Positions 50,360 through 59,862 of a stretch of 64,000 nucleotides of DNA are shown piece after piece (the first letter of the stretch is position 1; each line of letters starts with the position of its first letter). Below the pieces are notes generated by a model, which made no database searches, was not told the origin of the DNA, and worked only from the letters and a program-made list of their open reading frames with translations. Position numbers and translations under genes: made by a program. This DNA comes from Prostheceraeus crozeri (Eukaryota; Platyhelminthes; Polycladida; Euryleptidae): positions 111,344-175,343 of the forward strand of contig CAJQUW010010475.1 of assembly GCA_907163375.1 (NCBI GenBank), given 5' to 3'.

Positions 50360-51052
50360 TTAATAGTCTGAGAACATGTATTTCCTAGGAGGAGCTGTTT
50401 TACGTTTTCCTTTTACCAGTTTTAGTGGCGATGTAGATCTACGTCGAGTTCTTCCTCTTGTTTGCTTAGTGAGTGTGGGAGGGGATGTAGCAGGTGACGT
50501 CTTAAACCAATTTGTTGGCATTTTCATCGCCTGAAGCATTGGAGTAGTAGCCACTGTTGAATCAAGTTCTTTCAATGTCTCATTATTTAAAGCAAATTTT
50601 GGCACATTATGCTTTTTCAATAGTTTAAGAAAGTATGACCAACCAGGTGGAACATAGCCCTGACGGCGCTTTCTACGTGTCGCATACTGAATCAAGTCTT
50701 CATAACGTGAAGCATCAATCACTTTATTTTCATCTGTAATGATTTCTCCTCTATCATTTACATTGAGATGGGGTTCAATACTGTTGAAAAGAGATATGGC
50801 ATGTGCGCGAGATGCTAAAGGTGTAGCAGTCGATACAGAGTCACGCATCTTATTCTTCAAGTTTTTCAATTGCTCAACAGTTTCCGATTGTAATAATACA
50901 GCACGATGTGGATCTTTGATGTGAACATTTTGCTGATAATCTATTTCTTTCCTATACATTTGATTTGCAAGAGGTTGCTTTACTTGCTGCATGGCAGTCA
51001 ATTGTACATATTCATCCTGAGGAATAACAATCATGCGAGAATAAGAACTCAT
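50360..51052 (-). CDS. Conserved Polinton structural-type protein, unknown
   Basis: 230 residues. The middle has RYEDLIQYATRRKRRQGYVP, then WSYFLKLLKKHNVPKFALNN, a pattern I associate with a protein found between ATPase and integrase in other animal Polintons. An N-terminal helical region (QVKQPLANQMYRKEIDY, VEQLKNLKNKM) may form coiled coils. The C-terminus is basic and rich in S, T and P (RGRTRRRSTSPLKLVKGKRK). Its start overlaps the end of the ATPase gene by four bases. Role unknown; a virion or assembly component is likely from context. Confidence 0.65.
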   Translation of the reverse strand: MSSYSRMIVIPQDEYVQLTAMQQVKQPLANQMYRKEIDYQQNVHIKDPHRAVLLQSETVEQLKNLKNKMRDSVSTATPLASRAHAISLFNSIEPHLNVNDRGEIITDENKVIDASRYEDLIQYATRRKRRQGYVPPGWSYFLKLLKKHNVPKFALNNETLKELDSTVATTPMLQAMKMPTNWFKTSPATSPPTLTKQTRGRTRRRSTSPLKLVKGKRKTAPPRKYMFSDY

Positions 51053-51666
51053 AGTTTGTAGATAATCATGGGAGTTTTCAAAATATCACTTCGAAATCTA
51101 AATTCTTCCGGACACTCTTGCGTAAAGTCAATGAATAAGTAACCGTATGGTTTTTCAGTAGCTGCTTGAAAAATTTCAATTAAGGCTTTTGATCCTCTGG
51201 GTGCAACTTGTCGCGCTAAAATTTCAAATTGACTTTTATCTCGCGGATTCTTGAAAATAGCATAATAGTGTGTATTCAGGTTTCGTGTACGAGCTTCTTT
51301 TCCATCAGGAAACAAATTTTGTGTAATATAGATGATAAAACACCTTTTATGGTGTGCTGCGCGAGTGAACATATCTGTAACATCTTTTGAATTCTTACTT
51401 TCTTTTAATAAATCATCCAATACAACAACATCATTAGACTGAAGTTTATCCACTGGAATAATTCCTTCATGTCGAATAAAGTTGCGACTTTGCAATTCCT
51501 GAAACAGCGACGGTTGATAAATACCATAACACCAAATCACTCGATTGATAGGTTCCTTAAACAACTCCCTTCTTTTATCCAATAAATTCAGCGTGAAAAC
51601 AGTTTTACCTGCATGAGATGGACCTGATACAGTCAGAACTTTATCACATTGAAGTCTGAAATCCAT
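51049..51666 (-). CDS. ATP: A32/FtsK-like DNA packaging ATPase
   Basis: About 205 residues from the ATG at 51666 (MDFRLQCDKVLTVSG). Walker A is GPSHAGKT close to the N-terminus. Walker B is VVVLDDLLKES around residue 80, followed by the sensor-like IIYITQNLF. This matches the A32-type packaging ATPases of Polintons, virophages and large DNA viruses, which pump the genome into the shell. TATGCAAAT on the minus strand (51695-51688) lies 22 bases before the ATG. The gene overlaps the upstream basic protein gene only if an earlier non-ATG start is used. Confidence 0.93.
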   Translation of the reverse strand: MDFRLQCDKVLTVSGPSHAGKTVFTLNLLDKRRELFKEPINRVIWCYGIYQPSLFQELQSRNFIRHEGIIPVDKLQSNDVVVLDDLLKESKNSKDVTDMFTRAAHHKRCFIIYITQNLFPDGKEARTRNLNTHYYAIFKNPRDKSQFEILARQVAPRGSKALIEIFQAATEKPYGYLFIDFTQECPEEFRFRSDILKTPMIIYKL

Positions 51667-51687
51667 TTTATTACTTTGAGACTCAAC

Positions 51688-51695
51688 ATTTGCAT
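51688..51695 (-). promoter_or_regulatory. TATGCAAAT promoter motif of the ATPase gene
   Basis: ATGCAAAT preceded by T on the minus strand, 22 bases before the ATPase ATG. The same eight bases recur at 52093-52100 in the same orientation. Confidence 0.5.
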
Positions 51696-51697
51696 AA

Positions 51698-52054
51698 TTA
51701 ACGCTTAGAGCCAAAGATATTTCCCAATAGGTTGCCCACGGCAGGAGCTATCATTGGAAGTATTGCTGAAAGGAAACCGCCCTTTTGTGTTAGAGTTTTC
51801 CTCTTTCTTTGAAGGGCGACTTTAGGATTGGAGATGAAACGCAATTTCGTAGCATATCGCTTAAGTAACTTTCGTTGTTTTGGCGCTAATTTCTTCGTCC
51901 TCAACTTCCTCACATGAGAAATAATTTCACAAATGAATTTATCGTTAGCATGTCGTATAGCATTGTATCGCTGATTTGCTTTCATTCGTCGGAGAGCTTG
52001 AATGGCTGAAGAAAACTTTTGACTTTTACGTTTCGTCATTTTACGTTTCGCCAT
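51698..52054 (-). CDS. Basic protein with GG cleavage-like site and hydrophobic tail
   Basis: 118 residues. Residues 1-90 are strongly basic (MAKRKMTKRKSQKFSS, RKLRTKKLAPKQRKLLKRYA). Near residue 90, TLTQKGGFLSAILPMIAPAV combines a candidate adenain site (QKGGF) with an amphipathic or membrane-active helix, then GNLLGNIFGSKR. Such modules are common in Polinton and adeno-like core or membrane-lytic proteins. A TATGCAAAT motif is 39 bases before the ATG. Confidence 0.7.
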   Translation of the reverse strand: MAKRKMTKRKSQKFSSAIQALRRMKANQRYNAIRHANDKFICEIISHVRKLRTKKLAPKQRKLLKRYATKLRFISNPKVALQRKRKTLTQKGGFLSAILPMIAPAVGNLLGNIFGSKR

Positions 52055-52092
52055 TTTCCGTGTTAGTCTTTGCTAAAACCTATCTTTACCAC

Positions 52093-52100
52093 ATTTGCAT
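52093..52100 (-). promoter_or_regulatory. TATGCAAAT promoter motif of the basic-protein gene
   Basis: On the minus strand TATGCAAATGTGG lies in the gap between this gene and the upstream RING-like gene, 39 bases before the ATG at 52054. Confidence 0.5.
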
Positions 52101-52105
52101 AGGTA

Positions 52106-52429
52106 CTAACTATTGCGACATAAGTGACACTCGAAATGAGCAATGTCACAGTGGTTACATTGGCAAAGTTGAATGCAATTACGTATGAAACAGCGTTGAC
52201 AAAAAGCATGCTTACATCTCTTGAAGATGCGCTTTTCATTTCCATCCTTTCGCTTACATACATCGCAACACATAGTTTCACCGTTACTGATGTCTATAGC
52301 AAGTCTTTTTGAAGATATGAATTTGCTAGCCTTTTCTAAATAATAGACGCATGTACAGAAGGAATATACTTCGAGAGTGAGCAGACATAGCTCGAAAACC
52401 AGTTGTGCTACAATCAAGTACCACTGCAT
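52106..52429 (-). CDS. Small membrane-anchored RING-like protein
   Basis: About 107 residues from the ATG at 52429 (MQWYLIVAQLVFELCLLTLE). The first 30 residues are hydrophobic, a likely signal anchor. From about residue 55 come CCDVC, then RCKHAFCQRCFIRNC and QCNHC, the spacing of a RING/treble-clef zinc finger (C-x2-C, C-x-H-x2-C-x2-C, C-x2-C). A role as a ubiquitin ligase-type regulator of the host is suggested by the motif alone. It sits between the basic protein and an unknown gene. Confidence 0.6.
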   Translation of the reverse strand: MQWYLIVAQLVFELCLLTLEVYSFCTCVYYLEKASKFISSKRLAIDISNGETMCCDVCKRKDGNEKRIFKRCKHAFCQRCFIRNCIQLCQCNHCDIAHFECHLCRNS

Positions 52430-52431
52430 TT

Positions 52432-52842
52432 TCAATTTTTCTTTATGGAAAGTTGAATGTGAATATCTGAAATCGCTTCAATCACTAGACTGCTACCATG
52501 ATGGTTAAATGCGTTAAGACGTTCAGCAATTTTTATCATATGTCTTTTAAAAAATTCTTGGGGGTGATCTACCACTTCCATTGAATAAGAAGCAAAATGG
52601 AAAGAGCGACTTTCCACCTCTTCCTTTCCAAAATGACTAAACTTAATTTTCGCAACTAATCGCGCCATGATAATGCTATCAGAGAATGTATTCATTAACT
52701 CTAGAAATAGAGTGCTAGCATCATCGACCACTGCTTCGATGTCGGTCTCATCTTTATGAAATTTTATCACATAATCTTGAACAGCTCCTTTTAAACTTTG
52801 CCTATGAAAACGTAATGTTCCGCAGTCGTTTGAGAAAGACAT
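52432..52842 (-). CDS. Conserved virus-like element protein, unknown
   Basis: 136 residues. The block ARLVAKIKFSHFG, then FHFASYSMEVVDHPQEFFK, then IAERLNAFNHHGSSLVIEAI and IHIQLSI resembles a domain seen in several animal virus-like elements. That domain has the pattern of a strand, a helix and a GSG/GSS turn ending in a strand. I cannot assign a function. A weak ATGCAA word (52876-52871, minus strand) lies about 30 bases before the ATG. Confidence 0.55.
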   Translation of the reverse strand: MSFSNDCGTLRFHRQSLKGAVQDYVIKFHKDETDIEAVVDDASTLFLELMNTFSDSIIMARLVAKIKFSHFGKEEVESRSFHFASYSMEVVDHPQEFFKRHMIKIAERLNAFNHHGSSLVIEAISDIHIQLSIKKN

Positions 52843-52929
52843 GATCGCCCTTTATCTAACCCATCCATTGCATGAAAACAACAACTCTTCTCATAGTAAC
52901 ATTTATTGAATAATGGTAACAAGCATGCA

Positions 52930-53460
52930 TTATAAATCAATGGTTTGAAAGAGATAAAATAGATACAGCTGGTAACTATCATACAGCGAGCAATGATAAC
53001 CATACAGGACTTTGGCAGTGTTGAGGTAAGGAGGAAAGAAGCATTGGTTATGAACGTAGCTACTACAACGAACAGACAAAATAGGAACACACAAATCCTT
53101 AAAACGTTTTGTGACTTCATGATAATGTTGATTCACTCTACTATCCCAAGGTGGGAGCAAAATATCATCAATGATTAGATTGGGAAATACTTTCCTCTCC
53201 TTACCAGGATTATTACAAAAGATGCGTATAACATTGAAAGCAGCTAACCATCGTTTAAAGTCAATAAGAAGAGCACTCTCACAAGAAAAGCCATAGTCTT
53301 GCAAATATTTCAGATTAAGTCCATGAATGTGTTTTCTCGCCCATTGATCAACATTGGGATCGCAGTTGGCATGTTGATGATAGACACTAACAATCTGATA
53401 TGTCCAATTGTTCATAGCAATAGCACTGAGCTCCTGTACAGGTTCACCCTCACAATCCAT
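52930..53460 (-). CDS. DEDD 3'-5' exonuclease-like protein
   Basis: 176 residues. It starts MDCEGEPVQELSAIAMN, where DCE in the first residues matches the DxE of Exo I in DEDD/RNase T-like nucleases. HIHGLNLKYLQDYG recalls the HGI block that follows, and CSLYDSYQLYLFYLF near residue 160 fits the last motif with its aspartate. The family call is by motif order and is tentative. It could trim DNA or RNA ends independently of the exonuclease within polB. Confidence 0.5.
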   Translation of the reverse strand: MDCEGEPVQELSAIAMNNWTYQIVSVYHQHANCDPNVDQWARKHIHGLNLKYLQDYGFSCESALLIDFKRWLAAFNVIRIFCNNPGKERKVFPNLIIDDILLPPWDSRVNQHYHEVTKRFKDLCVPILSVRCSSYVHNQCFFPPYLNTAKVLYGYHCSLYDSYQLYLFYLFQTIDL

Positions 53461-53512
53461 AAAAATGATGATAGAAGCCTAAAACGGAAATTTACACATC
53501 TAAGGAAACGTT

Positions 53513-53761
53513 CTATAACATATTACAAAATGAAGAATTACATCGATGCTTTTCACGACAAAATACACAAATGATATGATGGCAACGAAGAAGTAAAATG
53601 TATCTAATAAGACCACGTCTACGACACTCAAAGCACATAAGCGAATTGTCATAGGGTAGAGTTAGGAAAGGACTAGCAATTCTCCTTCTTTGATTTGCGT
53701 TTTGATGTAGCATTCTTCTCCGACTTGCGCTTCGTACCACTGCTGTTAAGGATTTGATCAA
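53513..53761 (-). CDS. Second small RING-like protein
   Basis: 82 residues. A basic N-terminus (SASRRRMLHQNANQRRRI) is followed by CFECRRRG, then LLLRCHHIICVFCREKHRC. This is the C-x2-C ... C-H-x3-C-x2-C layout of a RING-type finger. It partly overlaps the end of the upstream frame. It is short and lacks a known family, but the zinc pattern repeats that of the 52106 gene. Confidence 0.5.
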   Translation of the reverse strand: MIKSLTAVVRSASRRRMLHQNANQRRRIASPFLTLPYDNSLMCFECRRRGLIRYILLLRCHHIICVFCREKHRCNSSFCNML

Positions 53762-54125
53762 TTATGTCGTCCACGTTGGGTGGTTTCGGAATATATAGGA
53801 TGGATTCCATATGCATGGAGAGAGAGGCTATTTTATTATCCTTGTGTCGACCATAATATAGCCCATTCACTTTGAAAAGGATATCCCAAGTACCTTCTCC
53901 GAGCTCATCACATCTGATGGGTATTGAATGATCTCCCTCCTTCTTATAGTAAGTACACCAATGTGATACCGGTAGGCAAATGTGATTACCATCCCAAATC
54001 TTTCTATAGGGAGTATCCTTGTCATCTCTCGCCTTCCACTCTTGAGCAAGAGGAGTAGGAATGTCCATATTTAATGTCACGTACTCCTCAATAATATCAA
54101 GTTGGTGGCGAATGTATGGACTCAC
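53673..54125 (-). CDS. Right-end Polinton protein, unknown, 5' boundary unsettled
   Basis: An open segment of 150 codons. It contains DIIEEYVTLNMDIPTPLAQE, WDGNHICLPVSHWCTYYKKE and GTWDILFKVNGLYYGR, and ends in a basic tail (GTKRKSEKNATSKRKSKKE). I recognise no family. The segment has no ATG at its left limit, and the sequence towards 54447 contains likely splice signals, so the true start probably lies upstream. A TATA-like box is at 54555-54548. Confidence 0.5.
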   Translation of the reverse strand: MSPYIRHQLDIIEEYVTLNMDIPTPLAQEWKARDDKDTPYRKIWDGNHICLPVSHWCTYYKKEGDHSIPIRCDELGEGTWDILFKVNGLYYGRHKDNKIASLSMHMESILYIPKPPNVDDIIDQILNSSGTKRKSEKNATSKRKSKKENC

Positions 54126-54379
54126 GGGATCAGTATGTAGTCCCCATACTGATTGTGCATTATCTTGACATCCGTGGAAGGGAGCATTCCCGTTTGGAGT
54201 ACTACGCTATGATCATCATAACGCAAGGCTTGTTTAAATTTACGCTGTAGCGGTGTAGGATTATGTACCTTGGATGTTTCTTCCACTGGCCTCAGTTGTA
54301 GATGATCTGACCGTAGCGAACCTTGTAACGTTTGACCGCCATTTTGTCCTACTAGTGCAGCAGATGGAGTAGATGCCTG

Positions 54380-54447
54380 AAAATGAAAAAAGATTGTATT
54401 AAGTTTACGTTCAAGGGAGGAGAGGGAGGGAAGTAGCGACTTACCAT
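54380..54447 (-). other. Candidate first intron directly after an ATG, right end
   Basis: On the minus strand an ATG at 54447-54445 is followed at once by GTAAGTCGC, and TTTCATTTTCAG lies about 60 bases on, before GCATCTACTCC. polB has the same layout at 38436. Splicing of leader exons is known in related virus-like elements, but here it is inferred from the signals alone. Confidence 0.5.
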
Positions 54448-54547
54448 TTTAGTTGGATAATAGAACAGGGAACTAGAGAGAGAGAAAATGTGCGTCCGTC
54501 ACTCGTGTGATTCAACGATGGAATGATTCTCACTGTGGAAGGCTCGC

Positions 54548-54555
54548 TATTTATA
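54548..54555 (-). promoter_or_regulatory. TATA-like box at the right end
   Basis: TATAAATA on the minus strand is about 100 bases before the ATG at 54447, pointing into the element. Confidence 0.45.
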
Positions 54556-54739
54556 AAGAAATGCTTGATTCTCATTGGATGATGATCCTCATTGGACAAT
54601 AACATCAAGTTGATTCCAAATCTGGCATCCGTTTACCAATCCGATAGTTCGTTTTGAAGCTACAGCCCAAAACGTCCCAAATTCTAACTCTGTCGTTTTT
54701 CACCAATGTCCCAAAATCTTAAATGGCGTCTCACATGTA

Positions 54740-55320
54740 AACGAAGGCAGATACGAACAAGCCGATTCTTTCACTGAATTTGTCTCACTCTTAGCTTTCA
54801 AACGAGCTATCGCACGACAAAATCCGTCCACTGGAAGCAAGCTGTCCAGGGGGGGGGACGTCAGCCGAAAATTTTTTCTCTCCGATTTCGCTGGAAACAT
54901 CCTTCCTAACCCAAAATTTCACGTAGATTCCGAATCTGGCCTCCGTTTTCTCATCCGATGCTTCGTTTGGACGCTACACACCAAAAACATCACACACTAT
55001 AGCCTCAAGACTAATCCTGGCGGTCGCCCACGTCAACCTAGACGGTCGCCCACGTCAACCAGGCGGTCGGACCAACTCACCCGAGTCTCACACTCTGTCG
55101 TTGCAGAGGGGGGGGGACGTCAGCGAACATGTTGTGAACGTGGACCCACCTGGCCGGCACACCACGACAGACCACAACCTCTATCGTTCCAGAGGGGGGG
55201 GGGACTCAGACACGAAGCACCACGGCGGCCGACCACGACACTCTGCCGTGCCAGAGGGGGGGGGGACGCAGCGATGGCCGCCATCTTGCGCGGTCCAGAA
55301 GTGGAGTTTTGCTTACTACT
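54740..55320 (-). repeat. Polinton right terminal inverted repeat
   Basis: It ends GTGGAGTTTTGCTTACTACT and mirrors 31601-32177. Differences I see are mostly the lengths of G runs and a few single bases. The tandem subterminal units found at the left end are absent here. Confidence 0.95.
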
Positions 55321-58300
55321 ATGCATCACTCTTAGACTTTTAAAGGACTTCAAAGGACCTCTAAAAACATAGAAAACTTTACTAGTTGAAGTTTGCAAAT
55401 GTGTTAGCAAATCTTAGGCTATTAGAGTGCAAGGCTTACCGGGTTAGGCTCATAGCGTGCATATTAAACACAAATCAGGCATTATTGTTCTTATCAATAA
55501 CTTTAAATGCCTCCACTGCGGAGATATGATATCAATGGGATCTATTCATACATTACAGCATGCATGATCGCATAAATCGTGTAGGCCATCATGTACGAGC
55601 ATGTTTAATGCTATCGCATAGAATGACGCATTCCTGCGATGTGTAGGAATTCCCACAGGATTCCCATAGAGATTTACTGAGGCGTGGGAATGAAAAAGTT
55701 GCATCTATGTCTTGTCCTAACTGTACATATACATGTTCTCAGGTATACACGACCAGCCGCACCAGAGAGGAATTATTATTTCTTGCTGGTATATTCTTTT
55801 ATTCTCTTTTAATTCAAATCCAAGTTGCTTCAGAAATATATTAAAAGACAGAGACAGGGCTGTACTTTTATTTCTAAAATAAAAAAGAATATCTGATCAA
55901 TATTGCAAACTTGAGTAGGCGTCAAACGATGTTTAGAGCAAATGTGAAAACTGGAACTACGGCTGATGATCGGCGTTAAGGTGGTCATTGGCATTCTAAA
56001 AGTACATGAAGGTCATTCAGTGCAGGTGCTAAACATCATTCGGAGCCATTAAATGCGACCCATCTACTGAAATAAAGTAGCATTCATATACAGCAAGATC
56101 AATATCAGACCTGCGGTGCGTAACCCATGGGTAGAATCGGGTCCAGAAATTCTGCTTACGATTGGTTTTAAGGTTCTTCAATAATTATTCTCAGCCAGCT
56201 ATCCATGATTTGTTTTCGTAATTACTAATTTGTGATATCCCAGAAATCGCATCCAGTTTTAAAAGCTTTATAGCTTTGAAAAACAAAATTGCGACGTGTT
56301 GCACTTTTAAGAATGCGTCTTCACAATTCTTTGATATAGAGGAGCACAATGAAGATAAGATCATTGAGAATAATCAGACAATGCGATGTGGGTATTATCT
56401 AAAGTGTGCAAACCTGCAGGTTGTCCTAGTTGTTTTTGCCTTAAAAACACCCGCATTACTGAAAGTTGATGCTTGAGGAAAGAAATATGAAGTGATTTGA
56501 ATCACGAATTAATAAATATTCTATATTCTTTTTCAGATTACTTCCTGTCAAGGAGAATTATCTATGTCGTCCAATCTTTAAGGTAAAGACATATTCCTTT
56601 TGATTCTCAGATTTAAACACTGCTTCTTACTTTTATAATTTGCATACAATAGATAATAGAGTTTACTCATTTTTTTCGCTAACTCAATCCAAACATAGAA
56701 AATGTCAAAAATTCCGCCATGCATCCTGATGCTTTAAGATTTCAATCGTTGTTTCTGTTGGAGCTTGTCCGATACTGTAGGTAAGATTTGCTGAGCTCAC
56801 TGTAAGTGCAGTCAGACCAAAGGTGTAATCGTGAAGCAAATAGTTCATAACTTGTGTCACAATTGCAGGCCAAGTGAAGCACGAGTTAAATGAGAAAGTG
56901 CTTCTGCTGATACTTCTGAGCATAGAAATCCAATACACTATTGTAACAAAGGAATAGAACGAACATGGACAGTGAAAGCAATATTGTTTTGTACGTCGTG
57001 GGTTTGTACAACAGTGCCTACACGATAGTGGCTTCCAAAAGTTGATAATGGAAGGGCACCAGCTGTTTTTCAGTGTGATCGTAAACATTTGCGGCTAGTA
57101 TCATTTCTCTTTATATACAAAAGCATTTCGATAAAACAACTCACTATAAATATTTATAAACTACATATTTCGGCAAGAATCAACACTTTTTTCGTCACAG
57201 ACAATTTTTCGTGGACCAAAAATGGTCATTTCGTACTTTTCAAAACTCAAAATTTAAATTGGAATTTCAAACAGTGCTATTTTCTCGAAAAGAACCGATT
57301 TCCTCAGTCAAATATTTTTTAGCTAACATAATTTTGGTTCTCTGATCATGCATAGTATGTGAAGAATATTGGAGATGGCCATTTTCGGTCCACGAAACAT
57401 TGTTTCAGACGCACCGTAGAAAGTTTCAGTTATCTGATTCTTGTTAAGATCTGGCAACATTGACCTAGATCAGAATCTAACACAGCGTCTGAAATGACTT
57501 TCACAAACTTCTATTGTCCATTCTAGTCTAATTATCTTAAACAAAGCAAAAAGTCGGATTTATATCCTTCTGACCGTCCGTAAATAATATATTACTGCCA
57601 TAGTAATCATGTGTGACCATTTACAAATGCGGTCCTTCATACAAAGACTTTAACTGAAACTAATTAAAATGGCATTGATTCGTCTTTGATTATTCATTGC
57701 CTGACAAAAAATTCAGTATACAGATCGATTGAAAAATTGATTAAATGTTACCTAAATGATTTAGTAAAAATGTCAAAATTTGATTTGAATAAGACAAAAT
57801 GTTTTTTGCTGACTAATCGCATTTCTTTGGTGCTATGTTCTAAGCAACTTCAAATGTGACCATAAGGTTGAAGGTCTTCCAAAAGTCAAATTATTGAGAT
57901 AGGACACAAAGATGACTACTTAAATGTGTCATTACTACTAACAATTTTAAACAGTAGTGGAATATGTTGGCAAAAGGTAGCAATTTTCTGTTCGTCAAAA
58001 TGTGCTATTAAATGACCTTCCTGCTGGACAAATCTATTATCTTTGTTGAGAAAACATAAAATATTCCATTTTGACCAAAAGCTGCAGTCCCTGTCCCATT
58101 GGATTATCATTTATTTTTCTTTGATCCTGTCTGACAAGAAGAGGAACGAGGTACACGTAGAACTCGGCAGACCTGCAGATTCGAATTATTCACGTGGTGT
58201 GCATCACTCTGTGATAGTCTCATTTTTGACATCGTTCCCTGCAGAAACTCGTTCTTGCAGCCGGATTCAATCTACTTGCCTGTATTCAATCTTTTCAACG

Positions 58301-59377
58301 CGAAACTCAGTAGAAGACATTGTTGAAAAGTTGTGATTGAAGTCACATCGAACTTTATAAGATTATGGACGGTTGTGTTGTGGATAGAGTTAATTGACCG
58401 AACTAAATGCTCCATAATTGACCGAACTAACAACCCAATATAGCGAATTCTATGCGATGCATCGCCTTCCTCTATACCTATCGACAACCATTAAAATTTA
58501 TCATCATTATCAAAATTTCGTGTATTTTCTAAAATTGGCCTAGTATTAGACAAAATGACTTGCAAAGTCTTGTTAAGTGTGAATAGATTCTTGCAAAGTC
58601 TGATCAGAACTTAATTCATTTAAGATCTTACATTTCCTGACCAGAAAGTACCAGACCTACTAAGTCATATTTTGCAAAATAAGATCCATCCAGATCTTAA
58701 CAGCTGATAATAAAAATTATAAAAGTCAATTAAAATTCAAACTTGAAATCTGAATATAGTGCAAAGATCAGATGAGATCAATGTTTTTGGTTGTTAAGTG
58801 ACCTAGTTGCTGGAACATCAGTGCACTGGATATATGCAGACAAACGCAAAATACTAAGACTTTTTCTACTTAGAAGATTTTCAAAATTCACAAATCAGAC
58901 CTCATAAGATTTGATAATATGATTTAGCACGGCTGGTAGTTTCTGGTCAGAACTTGTAAGTTCCTTAGTAATGATAAGTAAATAATTTCGTCTAGCGATG
59001 CCAACTATTTAAAAATTAAACCTTTAGAAACTTTGTATACCATCCAAATGAATGATCCATCAAGTCAGAATTCAAGAGATTACAATTTTTCTGTATTTGT
59101 CTGGAAACGTATTGGACGTACCATGTGTAATGATATCCGCGATAATGCGACTGCTAAATTATTACCATGGACTATAATAACCTACTTCTATGATAATAAC
59201 ACATAATATCTGGGAGTCCATGGATAAGTCAAATCTGTGAGGGTGAAATCTGCATCCATCAAAATACTTGAGACTCCACAGTGCAGAATGCATGATTTGT
59301 TGATTTGCCGGGTCGATGATGTGTAGTCCCGATTTTTTCCAAATAGTGACATTTGATGAGAACTTTAGATATATAAA
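55321..59377. other. AT-rich right flank, no gene seen
   Basis: Short frames only. The longest (56705-57088, minus strand) is rich in C, S and T and shows no known domain. A short tandem TAATTGACCGAACTAA word lies near 58390-58430. Confidence 0.45.
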
Positions 59378-59862
59378 CAGGGGTGTAGTGGAAGGGTAAC
59401 GCGGTATAACGCCGTTATTCTTCCTAAGATTCTGGCCGAATCAGCGTTATACTTCCTAGGTCATCAAATTAACGCATATATAAAAAAGAAGAATGAAATG
59501 AAGAATAAAATGCTTTCATTATTACTTGGATTCATGTGGAAGTCCTTCAATGATAAAGTAATCGCCGAAAGGGGATGAGAGCGGATGAAAATTCTGAAAG
59601 GGCGATTATGTAGCTCTCGAACAGTCCGCTATGGACAATAGTGGCGCGAATATGCGCTTTTCAGCTGATACACTGAAAGTCAAAAGACTTGTAAAAGAGA
59701 CTTGTCAAAAGACCTTTGCGCATTAGTTAACATTGCATGTGCGACAAGTCTTTTGCCTTTTAGTGTACATACATGTCAAATTTAGCGTTATAGTTCCCAA
59801 AATTCAGCTGAATTTTTAGCTCTTAGCGTTATACGTCCTAAGAATTTACGACTACACCCCTG
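59378..59862. mobile_element. Small hAT-like non-autonomous element
   Basis: The ends are CAGGGGTGTAGT and ACTACACCCCTG. The flanks TATATAAA and TATACAAA are an eight-base duplication with one change. The inside has recurring AGCGTTATA and TTCCTAAG words near both ends, and no reading frame. At 485 bases it is a MITE-like member of the hAT group. Confidence 0.8.

Larger units (their letters stand above)
31601..55320. mobile_element. Polinton/Maverick virus-like element, looks whole
   Basis: About 23.7 kb is bounded by inverted repeats of about 580 bases that begin AG and end CT, as in Polintons. The set inside is diagnostic: protein-primed DNA polymerase B, retrovirus-like integrase with chromodomain, adenain-like cysteine protease, A32/FtsK-like packaging ATPase and a capsid protein of the F54H12.2 type. 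The core frames are long and open and I see no obvious break in them, so it looks whole. The ends differ mainly in the length of C/G runs and a few bases, which argues for a young insertion. The outside six bases (TACATG and ATGCAT) do not form a clear target duplication. Treated as a resident element; activity is unknown. Confidence 0.95.

Noticed and set aside
56705-57088. A 127-codon minus-strand frame rich in cysteine
   Set aside because: Cysteines do not follow a known pattern, there is no supporting splice or promoter signal, and the flanks are plain AT-rich DNA.
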